Shown piece by piece: positions 37,515-45,132 of a DNA stretch of 45,791 bases (position 1 is the stretch's first letter; the number at the start of each line of letters is the position of its first letter). A program made the position numbers and the translations under genes. The stretch is from Betaproteobacteria bacterium. Its GTDB lineage: Bacteria; Pseudomonadota; Gammaproteobacteria; Burkholderiales; SG8-39. The DNA lies in NCBI GenBank assembly GCA_947478805.1, contig CANJXQ010000017.1, positions 1-45,791 on the forward strand. The letters run 5' to 3'. The notes beneath the pieces are model-generated. The model saw nothing but the letters and a program-made list of their open reading frames with translations. It was not told where the DNA came from and ran no database searches.

Positions 37515-38519
37515 ATGAAAATTTCACCGGACCAGATCTCCGTGGTCATCCAGGGGCCCGTCATGGGCGGACCGGAAATTCCGCGGCAGCAGCGGTATAC
37601 AGTCCGAGCGGTTGAAAGTGTCCGGCGCGTGCTGCCGGGTGCGCAGATCATTCTGTCAACCTGGCAGGGGAGCGACACCAGCGACCTGGATATCGATAAG
37701 CTCGTTACCAGCGCGGATCCCGGACCCTACGTGCTCAAGAACCCCGGCTACCCCGACTACGTCAACAACGTGAACCGGCAGATCACTTCGACGCTCGCCG
37801 GATTGCGCGCGGCGACGCGTAGTTTCGCAATCAAGCTGCGCTCGGACTGCGAACTGCTCCACGACGGATTACTGAATCACTGGGAAGAATTCCCGCATCG
37901 GTCTGCGAATCTCAAGGTATTCTCCAGCCGCATCGTTTGCGGCGAACTGTTCACCAGAGACCCCAGAATCATTTCCTACCTTTTCCATCCTGCCGACATT
38001 TTTCAGTTCGGTCGGAGGGAGGACTTGATGCTGTTCTGGGACGTCCCGCTGGCCCCGGCCGGTGAAACCCTGCACTGGCGCGACAAGCTCCAGACCAAAA
38101 TACTCGGCGGGACAGAGGGATTAGAAGTCCGCTATGTTCCCGAGCAATACGTCTGGATCAGCGCATTGCGCAAGGCAGGCCATGAATACGAACTCGGTCA
38201 ATGCTGCGAAATACCTCGCAGCCTGATCGCGGCCTCAGAACTTTCCATCCTGAACAATTTCCGCATCGTCGACGAGCGGTCCCTAGGCATGGTATTCCCG
38301 TCGGGGTTCCTGCGGCATGGCGTCTGGAAAACCTATTCGAGACAAGAGTGGCAGAAACTCTATGAACTCTATTGCGTGCGCAGCGACAAGGAGGGCATCG
38401 AAGCACGGGTCGAATTGGTCTCCAAATGGGCGTCGATAAGGCATCGTCGCTGGATGCTCGACCGAATATTCTTCGGACTAGACAGATTGATGTTTGGCAA
38501 CGAGGCATACCTCGGATGA
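37515..38519 (+). CDS. WavE-family glycan synthesis protein, copy B
   Basis: A 334-residue close paralogue of copy A. It shares ISVVIQGPVMGG, VRAVESVRRVLPGAQIILSTW, SADPGPYV, VNRQITSTLAGLRAATR, IKLRSDCELLHDG, CGELFTRDP, LFHPADIFQFG and the late SLGMVFPSGFLRHG. The tandem copies probably arose by duplication and add consecutive sugars or related sugars. The start is the ATG at 37515. The open frame upstream overlaps copy A. It ends 16 nt before the next glycosyltransferase gene. Confidence 0.85.
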   Translation: MKISPDQISVVIQGPVMGGPEIPRQQRYTVRAVESVRRVLPGAQIILSTWQGSDTSDLDIDKLVTSADPGPYVLKNPGYPDYVNNVNRQITSTLAGLRAATRSFAIKLRSDCELLHDGLLNHWEEFPHRSANLKVFSSRIVCGELFTRDPRIISYLFHPADIFQFGRREDLMLFWDVPLAPAGETLHWRDKLQTKILGGTEGLEVRYVPEQYVWISALRKAGHEYELGQCCEIPRSLIAASELSILNNFRIVDERSLGMVFPSGFLRHGVWKTYSRQEWQKLYELYCVRSDKEGIEARVELVSKWASIRHRRWMLDRIFFGLDRLMFGNEAYLG

Positions 38520-38535
38520 GACATACGGGAATCGG

Positions 38536-40242
38536 ATGCCACTGAAGATCCTGGTCGGGCCGCATGCCTACACGTCGGGAAGCCACCACTTCGTCACGGA
38601 CCTCCCGGGCATGCCGGTATTCCACGAGCCCGCGCAGATGGCCGCCGCGGTCGCCGAGCATCGACCGGATGCGGTCCTGCTGCGCGCCGCCGGCCACAAT
38701 GGCGTCAGCGCCGCCGACATCGCAGCTTGCCCCGTTCCGGTGATTGGCGTGTACCACGACTGGCCCTGTTGGACGTCGATCCGGCTGGATGCCGTGGCAG
38801 CAATGCACGATTGGCTCATCACCGAAAAGACTGCAGTCGAATACCTGCAGAACATGGGGCACCTGAACAAGTCCCACTACCTCCTGATGAGCCGCGAGGG
38901 CATTGAGCGCGTGAACCAAAGCGGGATTGGGACTAGCGGGTCCCGCCCCATCGATGCAAGTTTTCTCGGCTCGTTCTTCATCAATGGCTATCGCAATCCG
39001 TTCAGATTGCGCGACACCAGTCCGACCGCCCGGCTGGACAATCTCTATTGGTCGCGCCTTGGCTTTCGCGACCGCTCGACAATGGTCGCACTATTAGCCC
39101 GCTATCCCGCGAATGTCTACGTCGCGGCGCAAACCAGGGAGCGGCCCGGCCTGCAGCTGGATCCCGCCAACCCGTCGCTTTCGGTCATGGCGCAGAGCAA
39201 GATTTGCGTTCACATCGACGCCGGACGCAAGCATGCCGCCAATCGCTGCTTCGAGGCCATGGCGCTGGGTTGCCTGCTTTTTCTGGAAGACGACAATGAA
39301 CTGTTCGACTTCCTGCCGGCCGGTGCAGCCGTCGCCTTCAATGCCGGGAATCTGTACGCGCAACTCGACCACTACCTGAGCCGTCCGGCGGAGCTGGAGT
39401 CGATCGCAAGGACCGGGCAGGCGTGGGCGCTGCAGCACTTCACCAATGCCGTGCTCAGCCGCGATCTGGTACTGCTGATCGAGAGCGTATTGCCCGTGTT
39501 GCGCGACCGGCCGGAACAGCGCGGCGACCTCTACGAACATTATCGGGCGCCGGTGCACTGGGAGGGCACGGAGGTTCACCACGCCAAGGAGGCCATCCGC
39601 AATCTCGGCTCGGTGGCTGACACCTGGCTCGGCGCCAATGAGGCGGCTGTTTTCTGGTTCGATGCCTGGCAGAAGACGAATCAGACCGCCGCGCTGGAAA
39701 ACGCAATTGACCACATGGAGACAGTCCGGGCAGAGGCGAACGCCGGCCCAAGCTGCTACTGGAACATGGCGGTGATGGCGGAAAACCTGAAGCAGCCGCA
39801 GCTAGCGGAACAGGCCATGGGGAAGCTGGAGCGTTCGCTCGGGAATGCGGACGCCGACTTTCGCGGGTCGCGGCTGGAAATCCAAAAAGACTGGTGGCTA
39901 TCGGGGCATATCGAACATGCGCTTGCACTGAAGAAGATCGGTGGCAGGCATGCCGAGCTTGAGCGGTCGGCCATGCAGTGGCGACTCGGGATGCTTCGCG
40001 GCGACCGCGATGTCTTCTGGGATGAGTTGCCGGATGAACACAAGCGCAATGGAGACATGGATAAAGTCCGCGAACTCGACCCGCTGGACAATCCATCTCG
40101 CGACCTGAGGGCGCGGATCGAGGACCTCAAGGCGGAGACTTTCGGGGTCGAGGACAACGTAGCAATCGGTAATGTGCCGACGAACTCCGACGGGATGCTC
40201 AACCGCATGACGCAAGCCGTGAAACGATTATTCGGGCACTGA
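38536..40242 (+). CDS. GT-B-type glycosyltransferase (CgeB-like) with C-terminal helical tail
   Basis: A 568-residue protein. Residues about 1-330 look like a GT-B glycosyltransferase: KILVGPHAYTSGSHHF at the start, PVIGVYHDWPCW, and the C-terminal lobe with KICVHIDAGRKHAANRCFEAMALGCLLFLED, the usual donor-binding NxRxFE pattern. After LLIESVLPVL the remaining 230 residues are helical and TPR-like (AAVFWFDAWQKTNQTAALENAIDHME and following). The combination matches the TPR theme of the two genes at the other end of the island. An in-frame ATG 42 nt upstream overlaps copy B of WavE and is less likely. Confidence 0.75.
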   Translation: MPLKILVGPHAYTSGSHHFVTDLPGMPVFHEPAQMAAAVAEHRPDAVLLRAAGHNGVSAADIAACPVPVIGVYHDWPCWTSIRLDAVAAMHDWLITEKTAVEYLQNMGHLNKSHYLLMSREGIERVNQSGIGTSGSRPIDASFLGSFFINGYRNPFRLRDTSPTARLDNLYWSRLGFRDRSTMVALLARYPANVYVAAQTRERPGLQLDPANPSLSVMAQSKICVHIDAGRKHAANRCFEAMALGCLLFLEDDNELFDFLPAGAAVAFNAGNLYAQLDHYLSRPAELESIARTGQAWALQHFTNAVLSRDLVLLIESVLPVLRDRPEQRGDLYEHYRAPVHWEGTEVHHAKEAIRNLGSVADTWLGANEAAVFWFDAWQKTNQTAALENAIDHMETVRAEANAGPSCYWNMAVMAENLKQPQLAEQAMGKLERSLGNADADFRGSRLEIQKDWWLSGHIEHALALKKIGGRHAELERSAMQWRLGMLRGDRDVFWDELPDEHKRNGDMDKVRELDPLDNPSRDLRARIEDLKAETFGVEDNVAIGNVPTNSDGMLNRMTQAVKRLFGH

Positions 40243-40434
40243 ACTTTCCTGCCTGAGGTTTAGTGCGGATTGCTTGATCGCCAGGCGGTTGAATCCGTGA
40301 AAAATGCCGCTCACCGGGGCACCGGACTCGCGTAACATTCAAGCCTCTGTGCCAACGGCTCAGTGTGGAGCAGAGCACGATCAAGACAATTGAACTCCAC
40401 GCGACGGTGTGATACCGGAGCAAGGAGGAAGCTT

Positions 40435-41973
40435 ATGCCAGATACGCCACAGCAGACAATCCACGCGTCCAGCCTGCCAATTGGCAAGCCTGGGATCTCG
40501 GCGTGCCTTTCCTTTGTCGATACGCGCGCCGGCCTGGAAACCTGGCTCGGCCTGTTCAACTACCAGCTCGGAAATTACGGCTGCACCAGCGTGAAGTTTT
40601 CTGCCTACGTGGTCCCCGCACCGGGCGAAAGCGAATTGAAGCTGCTTTGGCAGGCTGTGTCAGACAAGCCGAACCTGTTCACCCTGCGCGTCAACGACTG
40701 GTTACCGGAGTTTTGCGGCAACCTGGTCTTGATCGCCGAACAGTCGGGTGGCCGCCCGTCCCCGCCCATTCTTCAATCGTACAAGGCCTTTCGCTTTTCC
40801 GACGGCAGCCTGACCAGTCAACACAGCGAGGGGCCGCTCGTGCGCATGGCACCGCCCGTCGAACACTGGGGCTACGACCTCGAGCCTGGCTATGAAGATG
40901 TCGAGTTGATATTCCAGAACCACTCGATCTGCGAATCGGACGAGGCAATGATCGAGTTCTTCGACGCTTCGGGCAGGTCGCTCGATGAACAGTATGCCGT
41001 GACGGTGCCACCCCTAGGATGGCACTGCGTCCGTATACCCGATGCCCTCCCGCTGGTGACTCACGCCATGCGGGAGGGCCGCCTCACAGCGCGTGTGAGG
41101 CACAAGCTGAACCCGCAGCGGCCCCTCTACCGCATCCACGACGCCGGCAAGTTCGTGCTGAATCATGCAAGCGGCACAACCGACACCTTGTTCACCAAGC
41201 CCAGGGGCAAGATCACTCGCTATCCGGTATCGGGGGAGTTTCTCGGGGAAATCTATCCGCTGCTCCCCTTGGACGGCCGCGACGACATATCGGCCTTCGT
41301 TGACAATTTCTATTATCCGGAAGAGCCCTACGCCATCGCGGTCCAGGCGTTCGATGATCAAGGGCAGTCCGTCGGCCTTGACCCTGCCTTTGCGCACGTG
41401 CCGCCACGCGGTGTGGTGGAGTTGACGGCAAAGCAGATATTGCAACGGTTTGGGCTGCACTCTTCGTTTCGCGGACACTGCATACTTGGAATCGGAGGCG
41501 CCACGGACGGACTTAGCCCACGCGGGCGCATTACCCAGAGCGTGCGCGTGGGGGGAAGGAAGACGGGTTCGATGATCAACGGCGGCTACGTGATGAACAC
41601 CCAGAAGCAGGCGGGCAATCGCGGCCTGGGCGCCAGACGCAACCGGACCTTTTCGCCGGTCTGGGCCACTGATGCCGTAGCCACCGAGCTGGTCTTGTTC
41701 AACAATTCGAGTTTTACGGAATACAAAGGAAGTGCCTCCTATCAGTTGAACCTTTACGGCTCCAATGGACTGGTTTCGTCGAGTAATCGGCATATCGGCA
41801 ACGGTCAGATGCAGCGGATCGACGTGGCCGGGGAAATTCGAGAAGAACTTGCGCAAGAACACCGCGAACCGCTAATGTGGGCGGAAGTGCATAGCGTGGA
41901 GGCGCAGATCCCGGGTCTTTGCTTGCACCGCATGCCGGGGTGGACTGACATCGATCATATGTTTGGAGGCTAG
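40435..41973 (+). CDS. Unknown 512-residue protein with repeated beta-rich modules
   Basis: I do not recognise a family. The start is secure: AAGGAGGAA (40422-40430) lies 4 nt before ATG 40435. There is no signal peptide or membrane segment. Four degenerate modules can be seen, each with a polar strand, an aromatic/Asn segment and a xPPxG- or GxG-type turn before a hydrophobic strand. They start near residues 23 (ACLSFVDTRAG), 160 (VELIFQNHSIC, ending TVPPLGWHCVRIP), 285 (ISAFVDNFYYP, ending HVPPRGVVELTA) and 420 (TELVLFNNSSF, ending GNGQMQRIDVAG). This suggests tandem beta-sandwiches. It is 3 nt upstream of the epimerase-CBS gene, so it belongs to the same operon. A structural or chaperone-like role in glycan assembly is a guess. 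Confidence 0.75.
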   Translation: MPDTPQQTIHASSLPIGKPGISACLSFVDTRAGLETWLGLFNYQLGNYGCTSVKFSAYVVPAPGESELKLLWQAVSDKPNLFTLRVNDWLPEFCGNLVLIAEQSGGRPSPPILQSYKAFRFSDGSLTSQHSEGPLVRMAPPVEHWGYDLEPGYEDVELIFQNHSICESDEAMIEFFDASGRSLDEQYAVTVPPLGWHCVRIPDALPLVTHAMREGRLTARVRHKLNPQRPLYRIHDAGKFVLNHASGTTDTLFTKPRGKITRYPVSGEFLGEIYPLLPLDGRDDISAFVDNFYYPEEPYAIAVQAFDDQGQSVGLDPAFAHVPPRGVVELTAKQILQRFGLHSSFRGHCILGIGGATDGLSPRGRITQSVRVGGRKTGSMINGGYVMNTQKQAGNRGLGARRNRTFSPVWATDAVATELVLFNNSSFTEYKGSASYQLNLYGSNGLVSSSNRHIGNGQMQRIDVAGEIREELAQEHREPLMWAEVHSVEAQIPGLCLHRMPGWTDIDHMFGG

Positions 41974-41976
41974 GCG

Positions 41977-42975
41977 TTGAAACTCTCCGGCTCCATTGGC
42001 GCGTTGACCGGTTGCTCCCTGTCCGAGGCGGCAAGACAGCTTGACCGGCTGGGCGTGGACTACATTCACGTCGACTGCAACGACGACCCGGCGGTATTTG
42101 ACGACATTGACGTGATCCGGCACAACAGCCGCCGGCCCATCGACCTGCACATCGTGAGTTCAGCGCCGGAAGCCTATTTCGCCCTGATCTCCCGTTTCAA
42201 CATCGAACAGGTAAGTTTCCAATATGAGAGTGCCGGCCGCGCTCCTGTGATCGAAGAAAGGATGGGCGCACGCGTAGGCCTCGCGCTCAAGCCCGATACT
42301 GATCTAGGCATCTTTGAACGCGATGCCAGGCGGTTCCAGTTCTTGATGCTGATGGCTACCACACCGGGGCAGAGCGGGGGAGCCTTCGGCGAAGATGTCT
42401 ATGCCCGGGTCCGCGAGGCGCGGCGGCGATTTCCCGGCAAGTCCCTGCATGTCGATGGCGGCGTGACCGCGGAAGTCAGCGACCGACTGCGCGAGTGCGG
42501 GGTGGACTGCGTGGTCTCCGGCAGTTTCCTGTCGCGTGCGGCCTCGCTCAGTCATGCCATTCTGGCCATCAAGAACGGCGCCCAGGCTCAGTATCCGGTG
42601 CGCGACTTCATGCTGGCACGGAATGCGTTGCCGACAATCCGTGCCGAACAACTGAGCCTAAGAAGTATCCTGATGGCGGTCGACCAGTGCAAGATGGGCT
42701 TGGTGCTGGTGGTCGATGACGATGATGTCCTGCAGGGCATGATCACCGATGGCGATATCCGGCGCGGCATATTGCAATCGGGTGATGCGCTCAGGCTTCC
42801 CGACCCCGAGGTCATCATCAACCGTGCGCCCCTGACGCTTTCCCCAACAATGACGCTGAGTGAAGCACTGCATGCCATCGACAGGATCCAGCGGACCATC
42901 GTGTTCATCCCGGTCGTCGACAGCGAGCGCCGGCTGGTCGGTGGGCTTGGCCTGCGCCAGGTCCTGGAGGGCTAG
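41977..42975 (+). CDS. Ribulose-phosphate 3-epimerase-like barrel fused to a CBS pair
   Basis: A 332-residue two-domain protein. Residues 1-205 are a ribulose-phosphate 3-epimerase-type TIM barrel with the expected metal residues: H31 and D33 in YIHVDCND, H58 in IDLHIV and D160 in LHVDGGVT. LMATTPGQSGGAF matches the family's PGxxGQxF loop with a substitution. Residues about 215-332 are two CBS domains (MGLVLVVDDDDVLQGMITDGDIRRG and FIPVVDSERRLVGGLG). The start is TTG at 41977, supported by GGAGG 7 nt upstream. In Kdo synthesis the sugar-phosphate isomerase KdsD also carries CBS domains, but on a SIS fold. Substrate is unknown: a pentose phosphate or another ketose phosphate. It precedes a DAHP synthase homologue by 2 nt. 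Confidence 0.85.
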   Translation: MKLSGSIGALTGCSLSEAARQLDRLGVDYIHVDCNDDPAVFDDIDVIRHNSRRPIDLHIVSSAPEAYFALISRFNIEQVSFQYESAGRAPVIEERMGARVGLALKPDTDLGIFERDARRFQFLMLMATTPGQSGGAFGEDVYARVREARRRFPGKSLHVDGGVTAEVSDRLRECGVDCVVSGSFLSRAASLSHAILAIKNGAQAQYPVRDFMLARNALPTIRAEQLSLRSILMAVDQCKMGLVLVVDDDDVLQGMITDGDIRRGILQSGDALRLPDPEVIINRAPLTLSPTMTLSEALHAIDRIQRTIVFIPVVDSERRLVGGLGLRQVLEG

Positions 42976-42977
42976 GC

Positions 42978-43970
42978 ATGATTGTCGTGCTGAATGAAAC
43001 GGTCGATCCGGCGCTGCTTCAGCGGTTCCAAATCTCGTGCAATGCACGGGTACTTGTCGATGGACAGCGCCGGATCGCCGTGACGGGCAGCAGCGTGACG
43101 GAACTGCCGGTGGAATTCAAGTCGCTAGAGAAGGAATCCTTCGCCTTCAAGAGTGACATCCAGCTCGCCGACAGCACCTACGTCAGGCGACGCCAGTTCA
43201 GGATCGGCGATGCCACAATCGGCGATGGCAAATCCACGGTGGTGATCGCGGGACCGTGCTCGGCAGAAAGCCGAGAGCAGGTGTTCAGAACTGCGCAACA
43301 CCTACACGGACTGGGCGTTCGATTTCTGCGCGGCGGCGCTTTCAAGCCGCGCACGTCCCCGTACACGTTTCAGGGCCTCGGCGTGGACGGACTCGAGTTG
43401 CTGCGAGAAGCCGCTGATCATTTCGGCATGCAGTTGATTTCCGAAGCGCGCGACGCCTCGCATATCGATGCCGTGATCGAGCAGGCGGACATCATCCAGG
43501 TGGGCGCAAAGGCCATGTACGACCAGGGTATCCTGCGTGCGCTGGGTGCATGCGCAAAACCGGTCCTTCTCAAGCGCCATTTCGGTGCGACGCTGCAAGA
43601 GTTCGTGCAAGGCGCGGAATTCGTTCTGAGCGGCGGCAACGGCAACGTGATCCTATGCGAGCGTGGCATCCGCAGTTTCGAAACGAAGACCCGGTTCACG
43701 CTGGACTTGTGCGGGGTTGCGTTTATAAAGGAACACCTCAATCTGCCCATCTTTGTCGATCCTTCTCACGCAATGGGTTACGCCTATGGTGTACCAGACC
43801 TCTCCCGCGCAGCATTTGCGATGGGGGTCGACGGGCTGCTGATCGAAGTGCATCCAGAACCTGCCCGTGCCTTGTCGGATGCGTCGCAGCAGCTCGACTT
43901 CAACGAGTTTTCCGACTTGTATCAAACGCTAGAACAACTCGCGCCAGCCGTTGGCCGCGTACTGAGATAG
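42978..43970 (+). CDS. DAHP synthase-family (type I-beta) enzyme, divergent
   Basis: A 330-residue PEP-condensing aldolase. A small N-terminal ferredoxin-like domain (about residues 1-55), as in Thermotoga DAHP synthase, precedes the barrel. Metal ligands are C94 (IAGPCS), H264 (DPSHA), E290 (IEVHPEP) and D301. KPRTS at 123-127 is the erythrose-4-phosphate-binding motif of DAHP synthases, whereas Kdo8P synthases have KANRSS. Two normally conserved places differ: residues 175-186 read VGAKAMYDQGIL where I expect IGARNxQNFxLL, and LLKRHFG replaces LLKRGF. The neighbours are CMP-sugar genes, not aro genes, so a role in a 3-deoxy-ulosonate sugar is likely. Confidence 0.85.
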   Translation: MIVVLNETVDPALLQRFQISCNARVLVDGQRRIAVTGSSVTELPVEFKSLEKESFAFKSDIQLADSTYVRRRQFRIGDATIGDGKSTVVIAGPCSAESREQVFRTAQHLHGLGVRFLRGGAFKPRTSPYTFQGLGVDGLELLREAADHFGMQLISEARDASHIDAVIEQADIIQVGAKAMYDQGILRALGACAKPVLLKRHFGATLQEFVQGAEFVLSGGNGNVILCERGIRSFETKTRFTLDLCGVAFIKEHLNLPIFVDPSHAMGYAYGVPDLSRAAFAMGVDGLLIEVHPEPARALSDASQQLDFNEFSDLYQTLEQLAPAVGRVLR

Positions 43971-43977
43971 GCGGCCG

Positions 43978-45132
43978 ATGGTAATCGCAGGTGTCGTCCC
44001 AGCAAAGGGCACAAGCAGTCGCCTACCAGGGAAAAACCGCCAGCTGATTCGTGGCGTTCCGCTCTTCCTTTGGGCGGCCAACAATCTCAGTCGAGTCATT
44101 TCGAAACACCGCATCTTCATCGATAGCGACTGCGATGTCATCCTGGCGGAGGCCACGGCCGCAGGATTCCAGGCGTTGAAGCGACCAGCGGCGCTCGCCG
44201 ACAATTCGGTGGACGGCAACCGGTTCATGCTATGGGAGGCAGAGAACATCCCGTGCGACGTGCTGGTCCAGCATTTGCCGCCGATGCCATTTCTCAGGGA
44301 GGAAACGCTGCGCAAGGCGCTAGAAGCCATCGAGCAGGGTAGCAATTCCGCCTTCGGAGTCCACAGACAGCATGCTTACGCCTGGAACGAGCAAGGCCCC
44401 GCTTACGATCTTCTCAACATTCCGAACAGCTTTACCCTGCCGGAACTGGTATGCGAGGGCATGGGCTTTTACGCCACGCGCAGGCAGTGCCTGCTAAAGG
44501 ACCGGACACGCATCAGCCAGCCATACACGATGATCGACCTGGATCGCTTCGAGTCCATCGATATCGACTATCCCCGGGATCTCGAGCTGGCCCGCGCGGC
44601 GGCCTCTGGCCTACTCAGTGACAGCCCCTACCTCAAGGGGCTGGCCGAACTTAAGCGCGAACGGATTAGATTCATTGCGATGGATCTGGACGGCGTCCTC
44701 ACCGACGGTAGACTCTATTACTCTGGCGAGGGCGAGGTGATGAAAAGCTTCCATGCCAGGGACGGCCGCGCCATCAGGAGCGCAATGCAGGCGGGAATTC
44801 AAGTGGCGTTCCTGTCCGCCACCGAGAGGCCTGACACGGCCCGCCGCCGCGCGGAATTCCTCGGCGTTAGCCTGACTGCCTACGCGTGCCGAGACAAGGC
44901 CGCGCAGCTAGAGCAATGGTGCAGGCAACTGAGGATTCCAGCGGCAAACACCGCCTATATCGGGGATGACCCGCAGGACATCGCCGCCATGAATCTGGCA
45001 GGGTTTTCCGCCTGCCCGGCCGATGCCGACGAGGGTGTGCGCCGCGCTGCGGCTGTCGTGCTCTCGGGCGGTGGTGGCCGGGGATGCATCGCCGAATTCA
45101 TCCACAAGTACGTGCTGGGGGAAAGATCGTGA
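43978..45132 (+). CDS. CMP-ulosonate cytidylyltransferase fused to KdsC-like phosphatase
   Basis: A 384-residue two-domain enzyme. Residues 1-210 resemble NeuA/KdsB cytidylyltransferases: VVPAKGTSSRLPGKN for CTP binding, VQHLPPMPFLREETL, and FESIDIDYPRDLELA with the metal-binding Asp. Residues 228-384 are a KdsC-type HAD phosphatase: MDLDGVLTDG (236-244), SATERPDTARRRAEFLG, K307 in RDKAAQLE, and GDDPQD (329-334), with no cap domain. Together it could remove the phosphate from a 3-deoxy-ulosonate phosphate and activate it with CMP. The loop QHLPPMPF differs from the usual QPTSPLR. It overlaps the next gene by 4 nt. Confidence 0.88.
   Translation: MVIAGVVPAKGTSSRLPGKNRQLIRGVPLFLWAANNLSRVISKHRIFIDSDCDVILAEATAAGFQALKRPAALADNSVDGNRFMLWEAENIPCDVLVQHLPPMPFLREETLRKALEAIEQGSNSAFGVHRQHAYAWNEQGPAYDLLNIPNSFTLPELVCEGMGFYATRRQCLLKDRTRISQPYTMIDLDRFESIDIDYPRDLELARAAASGLLSDSPYLKGLAELKRERIRFIAMDLDGVLTDGRLYYSGEGEVMKSFHARDGRAIRSAMQAGIQVAFLSATERPDTARRRAEFLGVSLTAYACRDKAAQLEQWCRQLRIPAANTAYIGDDPQDIAAMNLAGFSACPADADEGVRRAAAVVLSGGGGRGCIAEFIHKYVLGERS

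Noticed and set aside
42978-43970. Annotation as Kdo8P synthase (KdsA) or NeuB
   Set aside because: The motif KPRTSPYTFQGLG and the N-terminal ferredoxin-like domain are of DAHP synthase type. There is no KANRSS and no NeuB SAF domain.
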